Of a DNA stretch of 64,000 nt, positions 12,044 to 24,000 are shown in pieces. Origin of the DNA: Pogona vitticeps. Its lineage: Eukaryota; Chordata; Lepidosauria; Squamata; Agamidae. The notes under the pieces are model-generated. The model worked only from the letters and a program-made list of their open reading frames with translations. It searched no databases and was not told the DNA's origin. The stretch's first letter is position 1. Every line of letters begins with the position of its first letter. Location: the NCBI RefSeq assembly GCF_051106095.1, contig NC_135787.1, positions 158,728,001 through 158,792,000 of the forward strand. The letters are read 5' to 3'. Both the position numbers and the translations under genes were made by a program.

Positions 12044-13114
12044 TATTGTTATTCTCACCCAGTAGTTGAACATATGTAGCACCAAAGACTGAAAGGGAGC
12101 AGTTTTGCTTCAGTGTGAGTAGAATTCTGTCTTCAGGCCCTGATGTAGTTTAGTTGTATGTAGGACCCACCATGTACCACAAAGAGTTCTACCATCCAGT
12201 ACTCCACTATTCCTTTTCATTCCCCAGTATATGACTTCTGAATCACCCATCTCCTTCTGCCTAACCAAATGCAGACTGAACGAGGAAAAAAGGAAATTCA
12301 ATTTTTAAGCAAGGAACATCTTACTCCAACACGTCCAATTGAAGAGACAGTGGTCTTCTCATCCCTTTGAGAGGCTGGATGTCACTGTGGCCATTCTGAC
12401 CATGCATGGAACAACTCTAAACAATGATATTTTGTTGTATCCAGACCAATAATTGATTATTCTTCCTGCACTGCTTCTTCCATTCATTTTACCTTTTACC
12501 TTTCAGCGGTAACAATCTGTCAACAGATCGCTACAAATACCAACTCCATCTGCAGCTCTTGGAAACTTTTGTTTAAAATTTATAAGGGTCCACCCCTTGG
12601 ATCTTTATCCTTCAGGATCAAGAGAAAGAGGAGAGCTTTTTTTTCTTATGTCCAAATGGGAATGCCATTAGTTTGATGTTTTCTTGCTAAATCAGCAATG
12701 CTGATCATGTGAACCCTGTCTTGGTAATTCACTTCTTGTGTGATAAGAGGCAGAATCAGTAGGAAATCAGTACAGTGTCAGGCCTGTGATTATTCTTGTG
12801 GATATTCTACATTTGGAGGGGTGGGAGATGGAACTTTGCTAGTGGCAGTCAAGATTGCTTTTGAGATGAACTGTGGAGCGGTTGAAAAAGAATGCAAAAG
12901 AGAAAATGTAGAGGAAACATGTAAACTGTCTGGAAAGAATTTGAGAATTTTTGTAGTTAAAATATTCTGCTGTGGTCCCTTGTTGACTATTGACACTTTG
13001 GAATATACAGTAATACTATGAATTTCCAAAACACTGTAGATTTATTCACATTTTAACGTTCATGAAATTAACATTCAATATTTTCCTCCACCACTGTTAT
13101 TTAATCTCTGCCCA

Positions 13115-14002
13115 CCCACTCCCAAAATAAAGAGATGGACACAGGTGTTGGAGTTAATTAGGTCCACACTTTATTGCTTTTAACCTCCAATTACCTCCAA
13201 TTACTCTCATCCTGCAGAGGGGCCTGGATGTCATGTGGATCCCTGAGGCAGGCTCTACGGGTATCTCTTACCCCCTCTCCAATCCTAAGTGTGTGAGTCT
13301 CAAGCCCTGGTCAGAGCTGTCCCCTGAACAGCTTGTACCCAGCTGGCCACAGACTGGGAAGAAAAACCTCCCTATCTGCCATCCACCCAATTGTCTAGAA
13401 CTAAGACATGCAATGGATGGGACTATACCTTATTCACCCCTCATCCCACCAAGTGAAACACTATATCCTGGTTGCTGTGATGCTGGGTGCAGTAGGACCC
13501 CATGTGCTTTTTGGGAGCTCACTGAAACTCACCTTCTCTTCCACACTACCTGACAGGTTGACCTATTTAAACTGTGACTCAAACCTAGAATAGCGCTCAG
13601 AATCCCATGGGTAAACAGTGTGGGATAGGCAAAATACGTCCACCCACCTTTTATACGCCAATCAGGTGAGACGGACCCAAAATTCCTATCCTGCCCCGAA
13701 GCGACCACCTCAGCCACACTGGACCCAGGGCGGGCACGTTAACTCAAAGGAAAAAGGGCTGGCTGGGGGCAGAAGGATCTCATAATTGCACCAACATCCA
13801 GCCTCAGCACAGTCTTGTGGGAAGCGCCAATTGGTGCCTCTACCTGCCTATGTCAGATCAGGAGACGTGGGAAAAGTAGTTCCAAGCTAGCGTATGAAGC
13901 CATGCCGGCAGAGGTATACATTGCCCACCAGCTCCAGAAATACAGAGATGAACTCAAGTGTTGGAGTTAACTAGGAACACACTTAACTGATTTTAACCCC
14001 TC
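13115..14002. repeat. Pair of ~75-bp direct repeats bracketing ~0.74 kb
   Basis: About 13115-13188 and 13928-14002 are similar in order throughout, sharing TGTTGGAGTTAA, CTAGG/TTAGG, CACACTT and TTTTAACC. The enclosed sequence has no recognised coding region. The layout could be the ends of an old element or a local duplication. Confidence 0.5.
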
Positions 14003-14004
14003 TA

Positions 14005-14475
14005 TTGAGGGGCGGGTTGTGGGGGGGCATGTTATAAATCGTGTGAGGAATTGGTTAGGGCTGTGGAGCATGGAAGGGATGAGGGGAGTGCATAGTGGGG
14101 TGTTTTTTGTCAATGTGGGGCAGAGGAGTCGTCGTGTGGCATGGTGTGGGATTGGGAGGGGAGGATCTCCTTTAGGGCAGCCATACAGCTGGGACGAAGG
14201 TAGAGTGTGTATGTATGAGAGGAGTTGGGTAGGTCTAGAGGTGATTTAAAAAAAAAAGTAGTATGTCGGGGTATGTGCATATGAACAGCAATGATGGGGA
14301 ATTTTGGGTAGCGGAGAAGAGACATGTTCAGTCAGTTGTTGGAGGGAGGGAGGTGTGGAGAGGGCAGGTCAATGTGATAGTGAATGAAGGGTGTGTGTGA
14401 AGATTTGGCTAAGGAGTGAGATGGAGACGAGATGCGTGAAGTATATGTGGGAGACAGCAGGTCTGGATAGGACCT
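14005..14475 (+). repeat. G-rich, C-poor tract
   Basis: For about 470 bp the plus strand is unusually rich in G and T with few C: runs such as GGGTTGTGGGGGGGC, GGAGGGAGGGAGG and many TGTGGGG words. It follows directly after the second direct repeat. Several closely spaced G runs could form G-quadruplexes. No gene recognised. Confidence 0.55.
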
Positions 14476-14869
14476 TGTGTTCCTCCCAAACATTTACTTA
14501 CCTTTTCTGCCAACAATCTATTGACTTTAATTTTCAGTTTTCGCTTCCGCCGGTAGGCAAAATAACAATTATTTAAACCGGAAACGCTCTTTTAATTTAA
14601 GTCTACATGACAAAAATAAAAAAGGATAGTGGCGTCAGACTGACTGATTTATTTATATCTATTTATTTCCGTGTTTAAGGAAGTGGATTGTAATCCAGGA
14701 AAACTTTAGAATGACGTAAACCAAGGAGTCTTTAAGGTGCCATCCTGTTTTTACATTCATTTTTGTTACACACGCCGGAACCGATTAACAGAATCACCTC
14801 TACAAAAAACATTTAAGTCATACGTCTATGCTCACAGCAGAGCAAGGCATAGAGACATAAGGAAGAGAG

Positions 14870-15068
14870 AGACCACACGCGGATTTGCCCTCATATCCGG
14901 TCGTGCCACAGGCTTTGAAGGATGGAAGGGAAGGCGGCTGGTCAGGGATGAAGTGCCGCGGACTGGGTGGCGGCAGTAGCCGCGCTTCGATGTCCTTCCC
15001 GAGGCTGAGATCGTTTCCTTCCTAACCCGGGAGGCGGCGCCCCACAGGTCGGAGAGAGAAGGCGGAAG
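14870..15068 (+). promoter_or_regulatory. ACTR6: ACTR6 promoter and 5'UTR region
   Basis: CpG density rises from about 14870 to 15160 around the ACTR6 start. The start codon lies in GCGGAAGATGGCGAC (15062-15075), which overlaps an ETS-type GCGGAAG and a YY1-type AAGATGGCG motif. Such sites are typical of housekeeping promoters that start close to the ATG. No TATA box was seen. The exact transcription start is unknown. Confidence 0.65.
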
Positions 15069-18000
15069 ATGGCGACGCTTGTGTTGGACAACGGGGCTTA
15101 CAACGCGAAGATCGGGTACAGTCACGCTCACGTCAGGTGAGAAGCCGTCTTCGGATCGGCGAATCAGCTTCAGGAAAAAAAGGGAGGACTGCTTGCAGTT
15201 CAAGACGTTAGCAGGACTGTGAAGTTTCTGGAGCAGGCACGTGTGAGGAGGTTTTATGGGTCGATGGTTTGAATGAATGAAACGTGTTCAGAAACTTGCA
15301 CGTCTTTCAACAGTAAAATGCCCAATGATAAAGTGATACGTTGGTAACAGCAGATGACTTGGCTGCAGACTTTTAACTTCTGAGTGCTCACCACTTTCCC
15401 CTTCCCTCCCCCACACACTACTACATGAATGCATTCCATTTATTCATGATTCCTTGATATTTTTGAGGCTCTAGTGCTGTATCTGATTGCTTGGGTATGA
15501 ATTTGCTTGTGACCTCTTTCTGCATAGGATTAGACTGAAAACCAGAGGGGCAAATGAAATTGCTGATCAAAAATTAGTAATCAATGTCAGCCTTGTAGGA
15601 TTTGTTAATCATTTCAGGCTGTTGCAAAACTCAGAAGTACAGTCTTGGCTCTGTTTTGTACAAGATAACAAGATTTAATTCTTTGCCTAGTATTTGAAAA
15701 GTGTTCTGCATTCCCAGTTCCTATTATGGAATTGGATAGCTTTTTCTGGTTGATGGGCCAGAAGCAGAAACAACTTTATTGCTGTTTGCAATCTGTGATG
15801 AAAGGGGTGTTGTTAGCCAATTCCACCCTATGTTTTTGCAGAATGTCATTTTAACAGCCTACTGTATTGCAAGTTTTTTTTAAAAAAAATTAAGCATCTG
15901 ATGTTTACTTATGGGAAGATGATTCCAGTAGTTGTGCAGATGTTTTTGGCCTAGAGCTCTTGCTCTGTCCTTGTACACTGGTATGCTGAGGAATTTGAGC
16001 CAACAAGGGCCAGAATTCCATTGGTGTTCACAGGAGGCTTGTGTAATTTATTGCAGCTAATTGATACAGTGTGTCTGGTCACACATCTGACAGTTCAACC
16101 AGTATGCCTCTCAGCTCCTCCTCAAGTTAGTTGCAGGGACATTAGTACCTGAACATGGGATTCTAACCAACATCTGGAAGGCCACACTTTTTCTACCCCA
16201 ATGTATATTTGGCAGCTTGTTAAAATATGTATTTAGGAAGCTGGTGTGTTGTTTGTTTTTCCTTCCTACAGTGTTATTCCCAACTGTCAGTTTAGATCAA
16301 AGACTGCTCGCTTGAAAACGTTCACAGCTAACCAGCTGGATGAAATTAAAGATCCATCTGGGCTTTTTTATATTCTTCCTTTCCAGAAGGTAATTGAAAT
16401 TTGGAGATATAATTTTACTCAGATTGTAGATTACATTTAAGTGAGCTCCAACTTTGAACAATATTTTTTTAAAACCACTAGTATTTAGAAGTCTGTTGCA
16501 ACATACTGATAATATAATTATAGTAAATAACATTCAGAGGGGTAGGAGGATGTTTCATTGTTTGTGTAAAATGAAGCTTGCTATGGCTTAGATGCAGTGA
16601 ATGATTCCGTGTTTCCATAGGCCCCATGGAGACTCCTCCATCTGTTTTTGTGATCTCTGGAATTCCCAAAGCTTCTGCCCCTGCAAAATGCTTTTAAATG
16701 TTTATTTAAAAGATGAATAACTCTCCCAGAAGCTTCCAGGAAGTGCAGTTTACCCGTAAAATAAGGAATTACCTGGGAGGAAGTCCGAATGCACTCAATA
16801 AAGCTAACAACTCTCCAAACATGCAGAGGATTGTACTGTAAATGCTAAATAAGAACTGAAGTATATTTTGCTCTGTTCATCAGGAAAACTATATTGTGAA
16901 AGGAATGGGTTTTAAAATGAGAGGCTTCCGAAACATAACCTCAAATCAAGACTTTGTTATGAACCCAACTTGATTCTTTTGAGGCCATACAATATTTCAT
17001 TGATTAGTGTTTGGAGAGAAGATCTGAGAAAGCTTCTCATAGATAAAAGTATCTCTAGGGGCTGCATCTAGCCATGAGTTGGGGGCTCAGGATTCATGAT
17101 AACAGGTTGGAGAATTGGGCCAAAAGAAACAAAATGAGTTTTAACAGAGATAAAACTGAAGGATGGCATTCAGGTGGGAAAAATTAGAAGAACACATAGC
17201 AAGGATGACACCTGATTTGGCAGCTGTTATGTGTGAAAACAACTTCAAAGTCCTAAAGACAATCACTAGCTGGATAACTGAGTGATTTAGGTATCTGCCT
17301 GTGAAGCTCAATTCCACATGGTGTCTCCTGTGAGTAGAGCCCTAAATGTATTTACTCCTTGCATCTGATTTTAAATTTTAAAAATCAATGCTGTTGAAAT
17401 CTTGGCAACAGTGCTCTAATATGCACATGAAGTATTTTATCAGATTTAATTGTAAAGCGTCTCAGCCATTGATATGAGCATCAGGTTCTTCTGTATAGTA
17501 TACTTTATATTGTGCCTTTCCTCTTTTTTCAAAATAATTTGAAAATATTTCATTTTGTTAGTACAGTGCTGAAAAATAATGGAATAAGCAGTGTGATATA
17601 ATACAGGTAGCAAATGATAACTTATAAAATCCTTTTTGAAATGCAGGGCTACTTGGTAAACTGGGATGTTCAGAGACAAGTCTGGGACTACCTCTTTGGA
17701 AAAGAAATGTATCAGGTAAATAAAACATTTAGTGTGCCTTGACTAAGAACCGGAACATATATCACAGGGGGTAGCTTAATACCTGAATCATTTATGAATC
17801 TGCTTTAATGTAAGCTATGAAAGTCCTGATTAGTGCTTTGCATTTAAATTATGGTTGCTGAATGTGGGTATTGTAAGTATCCAGAATGAAGTATCAGCAA
17901 ATGAAATTGTCCACATGATATCTGGAGATTTTGGTAGCCGTGTCTTAGAGTCTAGAATTTAGTATGTTCAGCCTCACTTACAGAATGCTCACCTCAACAT

Positions 18001-21000
18001 CTTTCACAATATTACATTTTGTAAGCCATTGATTACTCATGGCTTGTCATTGTCTCTAAGCATGTAGTGTGATGCATATCAAAAAGTTGGCATTAGTTCA
18101 TTTATACTGTTGGTAGCCACTTAGTGCAAGCCACCCTTATAATGTTTTTGAAAAGCAGGGCATTTGAAAGGCAAGGCATCTTTGGGCCCTGGACAATTAG
18201 GGGAACAGGTGGCAGACTGCAGAAAGAGACTGTATCCAGGGAGGTATTGGAGGTTATGGGGCAGAACTGAAGATTAAACTGCATTTGTATAACAGTGAAT
18301 GTTTTTCTATTATGCTATGCTAATAAATGACTCAACAAATATACAATACAGTATTGATACTGTAATTCTTTATATGGCTACTGAATATAAGCTCTGTAAC
18401 AAGTGAGTCAAGTGGTGCTAAGTCTTAGAAAGTGGGTATAGTACAGCAGCCTGAATCACTTAATTCACATTCTGCTCAATTGTGCAATAAAGTCAAACTT
18501 TATTGACTTTATAAGCAAAATGAAGACTTTGCCATATAAGGCTAGATTCAGTGTTATACCCAGTATGTAGTGGATATAGTAATGGACTAGGACTCAGGAG
18601 GCCTGGGTTCAAATTCCTGCTTAGCCATGGAAAGTCACTAGGGGAGTGGCAAAACAATATCTCACTTACCTTGAAAACCCTATTAGGCTCACTATAAGTT
18701 GGTTCTGCCTTGAAGGCACATTAAAAACAAATCCAATGTTAGTCTCTACAAAGCAGCCCTGTTGAAAAGAATGCAACCTATATTACAAAAATGTGATGCC
18801 ATTGCTTTAAAGTGAGTCTGCTCTAGTTGTAACTAATATTGAATTTAGCCAATAATGTATCATTTTTCCAGGTAAATACGCATGCTAGCACTATTGACAA
18901 CTAGTGCATCAACTAGAAGTCTCAGCTATGAATTATAAGAAAATTTCCAGAGCTCATCTTGGCCTCACATCTTAGTCTCTCAAGTGTAATAAGAGGACAA
19001 TATCAACTGTCTTTTAAAATAGTTGTATGGGGTACTGAGATGTGAATTGCTTTGAAATATAATATGTACCTAATGGTTATTAGAAGTGACTCTAATTGCC
19101 AGGGACCCATTTCATCTAGTTTTTAAACACTATAAACTAAATATTGACATATTTTTCTATGCAGGTAGACTTTGTTGATACCAATATCATCATCACAGAG
19201 CCTTATTTCAACTTCAGTTCAATACAGGAATCCATGAATGAAATATTATTTGAAGAGTACCAGTTCCAAGCAGTTCTCAGAGTAAATGGTGAGTGTTGAC
19301 ATTCTGGTGTAGTGTTTTCTAAAATCATGTTTTTGCAATATTTTGATATTGATTGGTATGATATTTTCCATATTATATCAATGCATCCGGTATCCTCTCT
19401 CTATTCATATACCTGACATTATGGTATGTTATTATGTTCCAGCTGGGGCTCTTAGTGCCCACAGATACTTCAGGGATAACCCATCAGAATTATGCTGTAT
19501 CATTGTGGACAGTGGCTATTCTTTTACGCACATAGTGCCTTACTGCAGAAGCAAAAAGAAGAAAGAGGCAATTGTAAGGTAAAATATTGATCTCTTAAGA
19601 AAAAGAGATGATTATGTTCCTGAAGTACATAAAGACTTAAGAAAATTTTTCTTTTGTCCAGGATTAATGTTGGAGGAAAACTCCTGACTAACCATCTGAA
19701 GGAGATAATCTCTTACAGGTAAAGCACTGATTAAATATTGCTATCTTGTATAAAGTTGATTATGATAGAAGTATTGTTTGTTGGGTTTATAGGGCAAGAG
19801 CAGGCTGTGGTGTACCTACTGACAGGTGCAACCTGAAGCCAGCTTCCCCTTGTGAGACCATAGAAGTACAGTGGTGCCTCGACTTACAACCATAAACCGT
19901 TCCAGAAGATGGACATAACTCAAAATGGTCGTAAGTCGAAGCAACATTTCCCATAGGAATGCATTGGAATGCGATTAATCTGTTCCAGTCCCCCCAAAAT
20001 TACCTAAAAAATCACAAACAAAAAAACCACACAGCAAGTCCCATTAGAAGGCGCTGGGGCTTTAAAAAAAATAACAAAAAATAAACAACAGAGCAAGCCC
20101 CATCAGAAGGCGCTGGGGTTAACCCCTTCAGTGCCTGCACCAGGTCACTGGTATCAACTCCTTTATCCACTAACCCCCTGACTTTGGGTATCTCTCCCAA
20201 CTCGTGAGTGTCCACCTGTTTATCTTCACGTTGGGGCAGGGAAGGAGGAGGGGATGTCTGGGTAGTCTGGACCCGCGACGGGAGTGACGGCACTCCTACA
20301 TAAGCCTCCTGGCTGGGGACCTCACATAGAGGTGAACCCTACTAAATTTTATAAGACTTGCTACTGCGAAAAAATAATGCAGCATTAATCTGAAATAATA
20401 ATTCATATGAACCTGCCTTCAAAAAGACAAAATATTGCCACGATTCTGGTCCCAGTCTTGGCCTTTCCATGTTGAATTTGTGCCACCAATTTTATAGAAA
20501 GTTAGGCACAGCTAAACAAACTCAGCGGGTTTCGGCATATAAGAGTACTCAGGATAGATGTTAACCTGCAGTCCTAAACACACTTACAGCATAATCCTAT
20601 ACCCGTCTAAATTTCATTGAGGCTTATTCCCAGTTAATGTTAATAGGATTGCACACTTCATAGTAAGAAACTCTCAGATTATTCTGTGAGCCTGATATTA
20701 GCATAACTTGTCCAGCAGATTCCAAAATTCATGGTGGCGTAATAACTTTATTACACCATCAAAATGGATTTTAGGGAAAAAATTATGACCAATATGGGTT
20801 GCTCTCGTTTAGCAGCAAATGTTAAGATTAAACAGATCCTTATCTAACAGCAGCTTAAGACTAGTAATTAAAAAATGGAAAATAACCGTTTTTCTTTTAA
20901 TGTTCAGTTATTCAACTTTATCTATGCTTGCTTTCCATTTCCCAAAGTGGATACTTTAGAAATGTGGCATGTGGATAGCCAAATAAAGTAGTGCAATGTT

Positions 21001-24000
21001 GGGAATAATTATTCACCCTACTGTGCTTTTTTGGTCTACCAAACCTAACTCTAAGGGTTAGCCTTAAATGTGTTTTTTCAGATAGCTAACTAGTACAAGT
21101 TTAAATAAATCTTAATTTAGCACTCAGAATAGACTGGTAATTAAATGTTTAAATACAAGTAACATCATTTTCTGAAATTAATGTAATTTTATAGGCAACT
21201 CCACGTCATGGATGAGACCCATGTTATTAATCAGGTGAAAGAAGATGTGTGCTATGTTTCACAAGACTTTTTCAAAGATATGGAGATTGCTAAGTATGTT
21301 GTTGAGTTGGTTCTTTTATATTGCAGAGCACAATTCATGGTCATTTTGTCTAAACCCTGTAGAATTTATTGCCTATTGCTTGCTTGTAGTTTAGAACCTA
21401 AACACATTGACCTGGATCTGTGAATATATTCATTACCAAGTCCACCATGTCAGGTCCCAAGGCTTACTAAGGCTCTTCCTCCCCCCCCCCCCCGGGCAAG
21501 CCTTTTGGACAGTGAGGAAGACTTTTAAGGTAAAAAAACCAAAGCAGGATCTTCAATGGTGGCAACCATCCCGCTCCCACTGGCAGTGATCTGTGGCAAT
21601 TTTTGTCTTTTAAAGTCTCCCTCCCTGCCATCCAAAAGACTTCCCCAGGGCGAAGGGGAGCCCTGGGGAACTCAGCTGAAAGCTGAAATGGGAAAGGATA
21701 GGAAGCTTTTAATTAAATATTTCCAGTGCCTCGATCTGATTCATGCCAACACAATGTTGCAGAATAGGGTTTTGCCCATAGGATTTTCCGCTTCATCCCT
21801 AACAAGCAAGCCATTTGTACTTAGAACTCAAGATAAAGATCTTTAAGAGTTTTTTTTTAAGCCAAACTTGAATTTATAGTCTCTTTCACTGAAGGTACCG
21901 TTAACTTATGAATGATTCTGTGCTATTTTCCAAATGATTTATATAAGTCAGCATTCTCTGTATACGCTCTGTATAAACAGTAAGTAGCGGTAGTGATACC
22001 CAGTGCTATGTAGTAGACAGAGAAAATGGGCTAGAACTTGGGAGACCTGAGTTTAATTCCCTAGCTCTTCCATGGAAACTCACAGGTGTGTGTGTATAGA
22101 ACTGGTAAAAACCATCAAATATCTGACTTGTGTTGATAAACCTATTAGGGTGACTGACACTGACTTGACGGCATATAACAGCAACAGTAGTGATGCTAAT
22201 TGCAAATTGTCTCATTGACCAGAAGGCATCTTCTGAACCATTTCCCACCTCTTAAATATTAGCTAAGCTTTATTTTTAGAAGCCTGCCTAACTTCAAAAA
22301 AGTTGGACTTAGAGCCACATTGCACAAAACATAGTAAATATTCGGGAAATATTGCTGGGGGTGGGCTTTAAAAAATCATTAATTTTGATTTTTCTGAATT
22401 TCAACAATCTCTTCCAGACTAAAAGGGGAAGAAAATACAGCAATGTTGGACTATGTTTTACCAGACTTCAGCACCATAAAGAAAGGGTTTTGTAAGGTAA
22501 TTGTGTAACACCGTCTTCTGCATTCCCCCGAGATAACAAAATAAATAAAAAAATGAACCTCCCATAGATTTAACCATTTTTTCATCTTGTGTACCTCAAA
22601 TGAAAAACAACTTTCCAGTCTATGACACACTGTAGTTTGGCACAAAATAGTCATATATGTATTTTTGGTATAAATCATTACAGCAGAGTAATATGACTAC
22701 CTGATACATTTCTATTTGTACAGTGGTTCATGTGCATAATTCTCCACTTGTTGGCAAGTGACTTGGCCACTGACAGCCCCAGGAATGGGATAAATATGAA
22801 ACCTACAACCTATTTTTGAAAAACAAAATCCTGTTTGAGAAAAACGAAGATATGGACTCAGTTATCAAACACTTATATCAAGCAATTCTGTTGAGTACAA
22901 TAGGAAATTTCCAAGCTAAATATTTATGTACAACTGCAGCCTCATTCTTCAACTGTAACATGTTGGGCACAGGTGATAACTCATTTTGTATTTCAAGATA
23001 ATCAGATGTACTTGTGTGGAAGAAGCATAGGTTACAGATTCATGACATGGGTTGGCTGTTCTGGAATACAACATATTTTGTGCATGCTAGATACAAAAAA
23101 TTCTATGTAACATATCGTATTTTCCATGTATAAAACAACACTCTTTACTTAAATAATTAGACAAAAAATTGAGGGCCATTTTATACATGGCAGCCACTTT
23201 CCCTGCCTTTTGCGAAGCCACAGGCAGCCGTGAAAGCCCGGCGTGACTGCACCCATTTGATCCTGAAGCAGCCATGAAAGGGCTTCAGAATCAAAGGGGT
23301 GCAATTGTGCAAATTTTCTAATTTGGGGGTTAGTTGGAAAAGGAGTCGTCGTCTTATACACTGGGTCGTCTTATAAACAGAAAAATACGGTAACTTCATT
23401 TTAGTATACAAAATTATTTAATGTTTGATGTTAATTTCACATCAAATGCTTTTCTGTCAATAGGCAGCGTAGTATTTTTAAATGATCTCTTCGATTCCAC
23501 AGAAAATGTCACTTTTCCTATTTTGCGAATGTAGAAAATATTTTATTTTTAATATTTGATGCAGTTCTATACATTCCTGTGTTTTAAGTAACTGGTGTCT
23601 GTTTGATATAGCCAAGGGAAGAAATGGTCTTAAGTGGAAAATACAAAACTGGTGAACAAATACTTCGTCTTACAAATGAGCGATTTGCTGTTCCAGAGAT
23701 ACTCTTCCATCCTTCAGATATTGGCATTCAAGAAATGGGAATTCCTGAAGCCATTGTTTATTCAATTCAGAACTTGCCAGAAGGTAGTTTTATTAAAACA
23801 ATGAAGCATTTGTTAAATCTTATGATGGAATATGTTGCACCTTCTGTTTTGCTTCATAAACTGGTTAAGGATAAAAATTGTATTGTCTAGCTTTTTTATC
23901 TTAATAGTGATATTTGGGCTCACTTTAGAAGTTCTAGGATCTTCAATGTAGAATTAGTGTTGGAGCTTAAAGACTTAAAACCCCAGTTTAACATTTTTCT

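Larger units (their letters stand above)
5746..14869. other. BLTP3B-ACTR6 intergenic region
   Basis: No protein-coding exon was recognised. From left to right: an 18-base A run followed by eight G (about 5847-5873), a dispersed repeat (6056-6170), a segment rich in GAGTCC/GACTT words (about 6825-7020), a CR1 tail (7275-7795), a candidate inverted-repeat element (about 8580-8830), two LTR-like segments (9290-9690 and 9980-10375), a hAT-like end (from 10661) with GC-rich sequence to about 11450, a Tigger-like element (11524-12043), unassigned sequence to 13100, a pair of direct repeats (13115-14002) and a G-rich C-poor tract (14005-14475). Confidence 0.7.
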
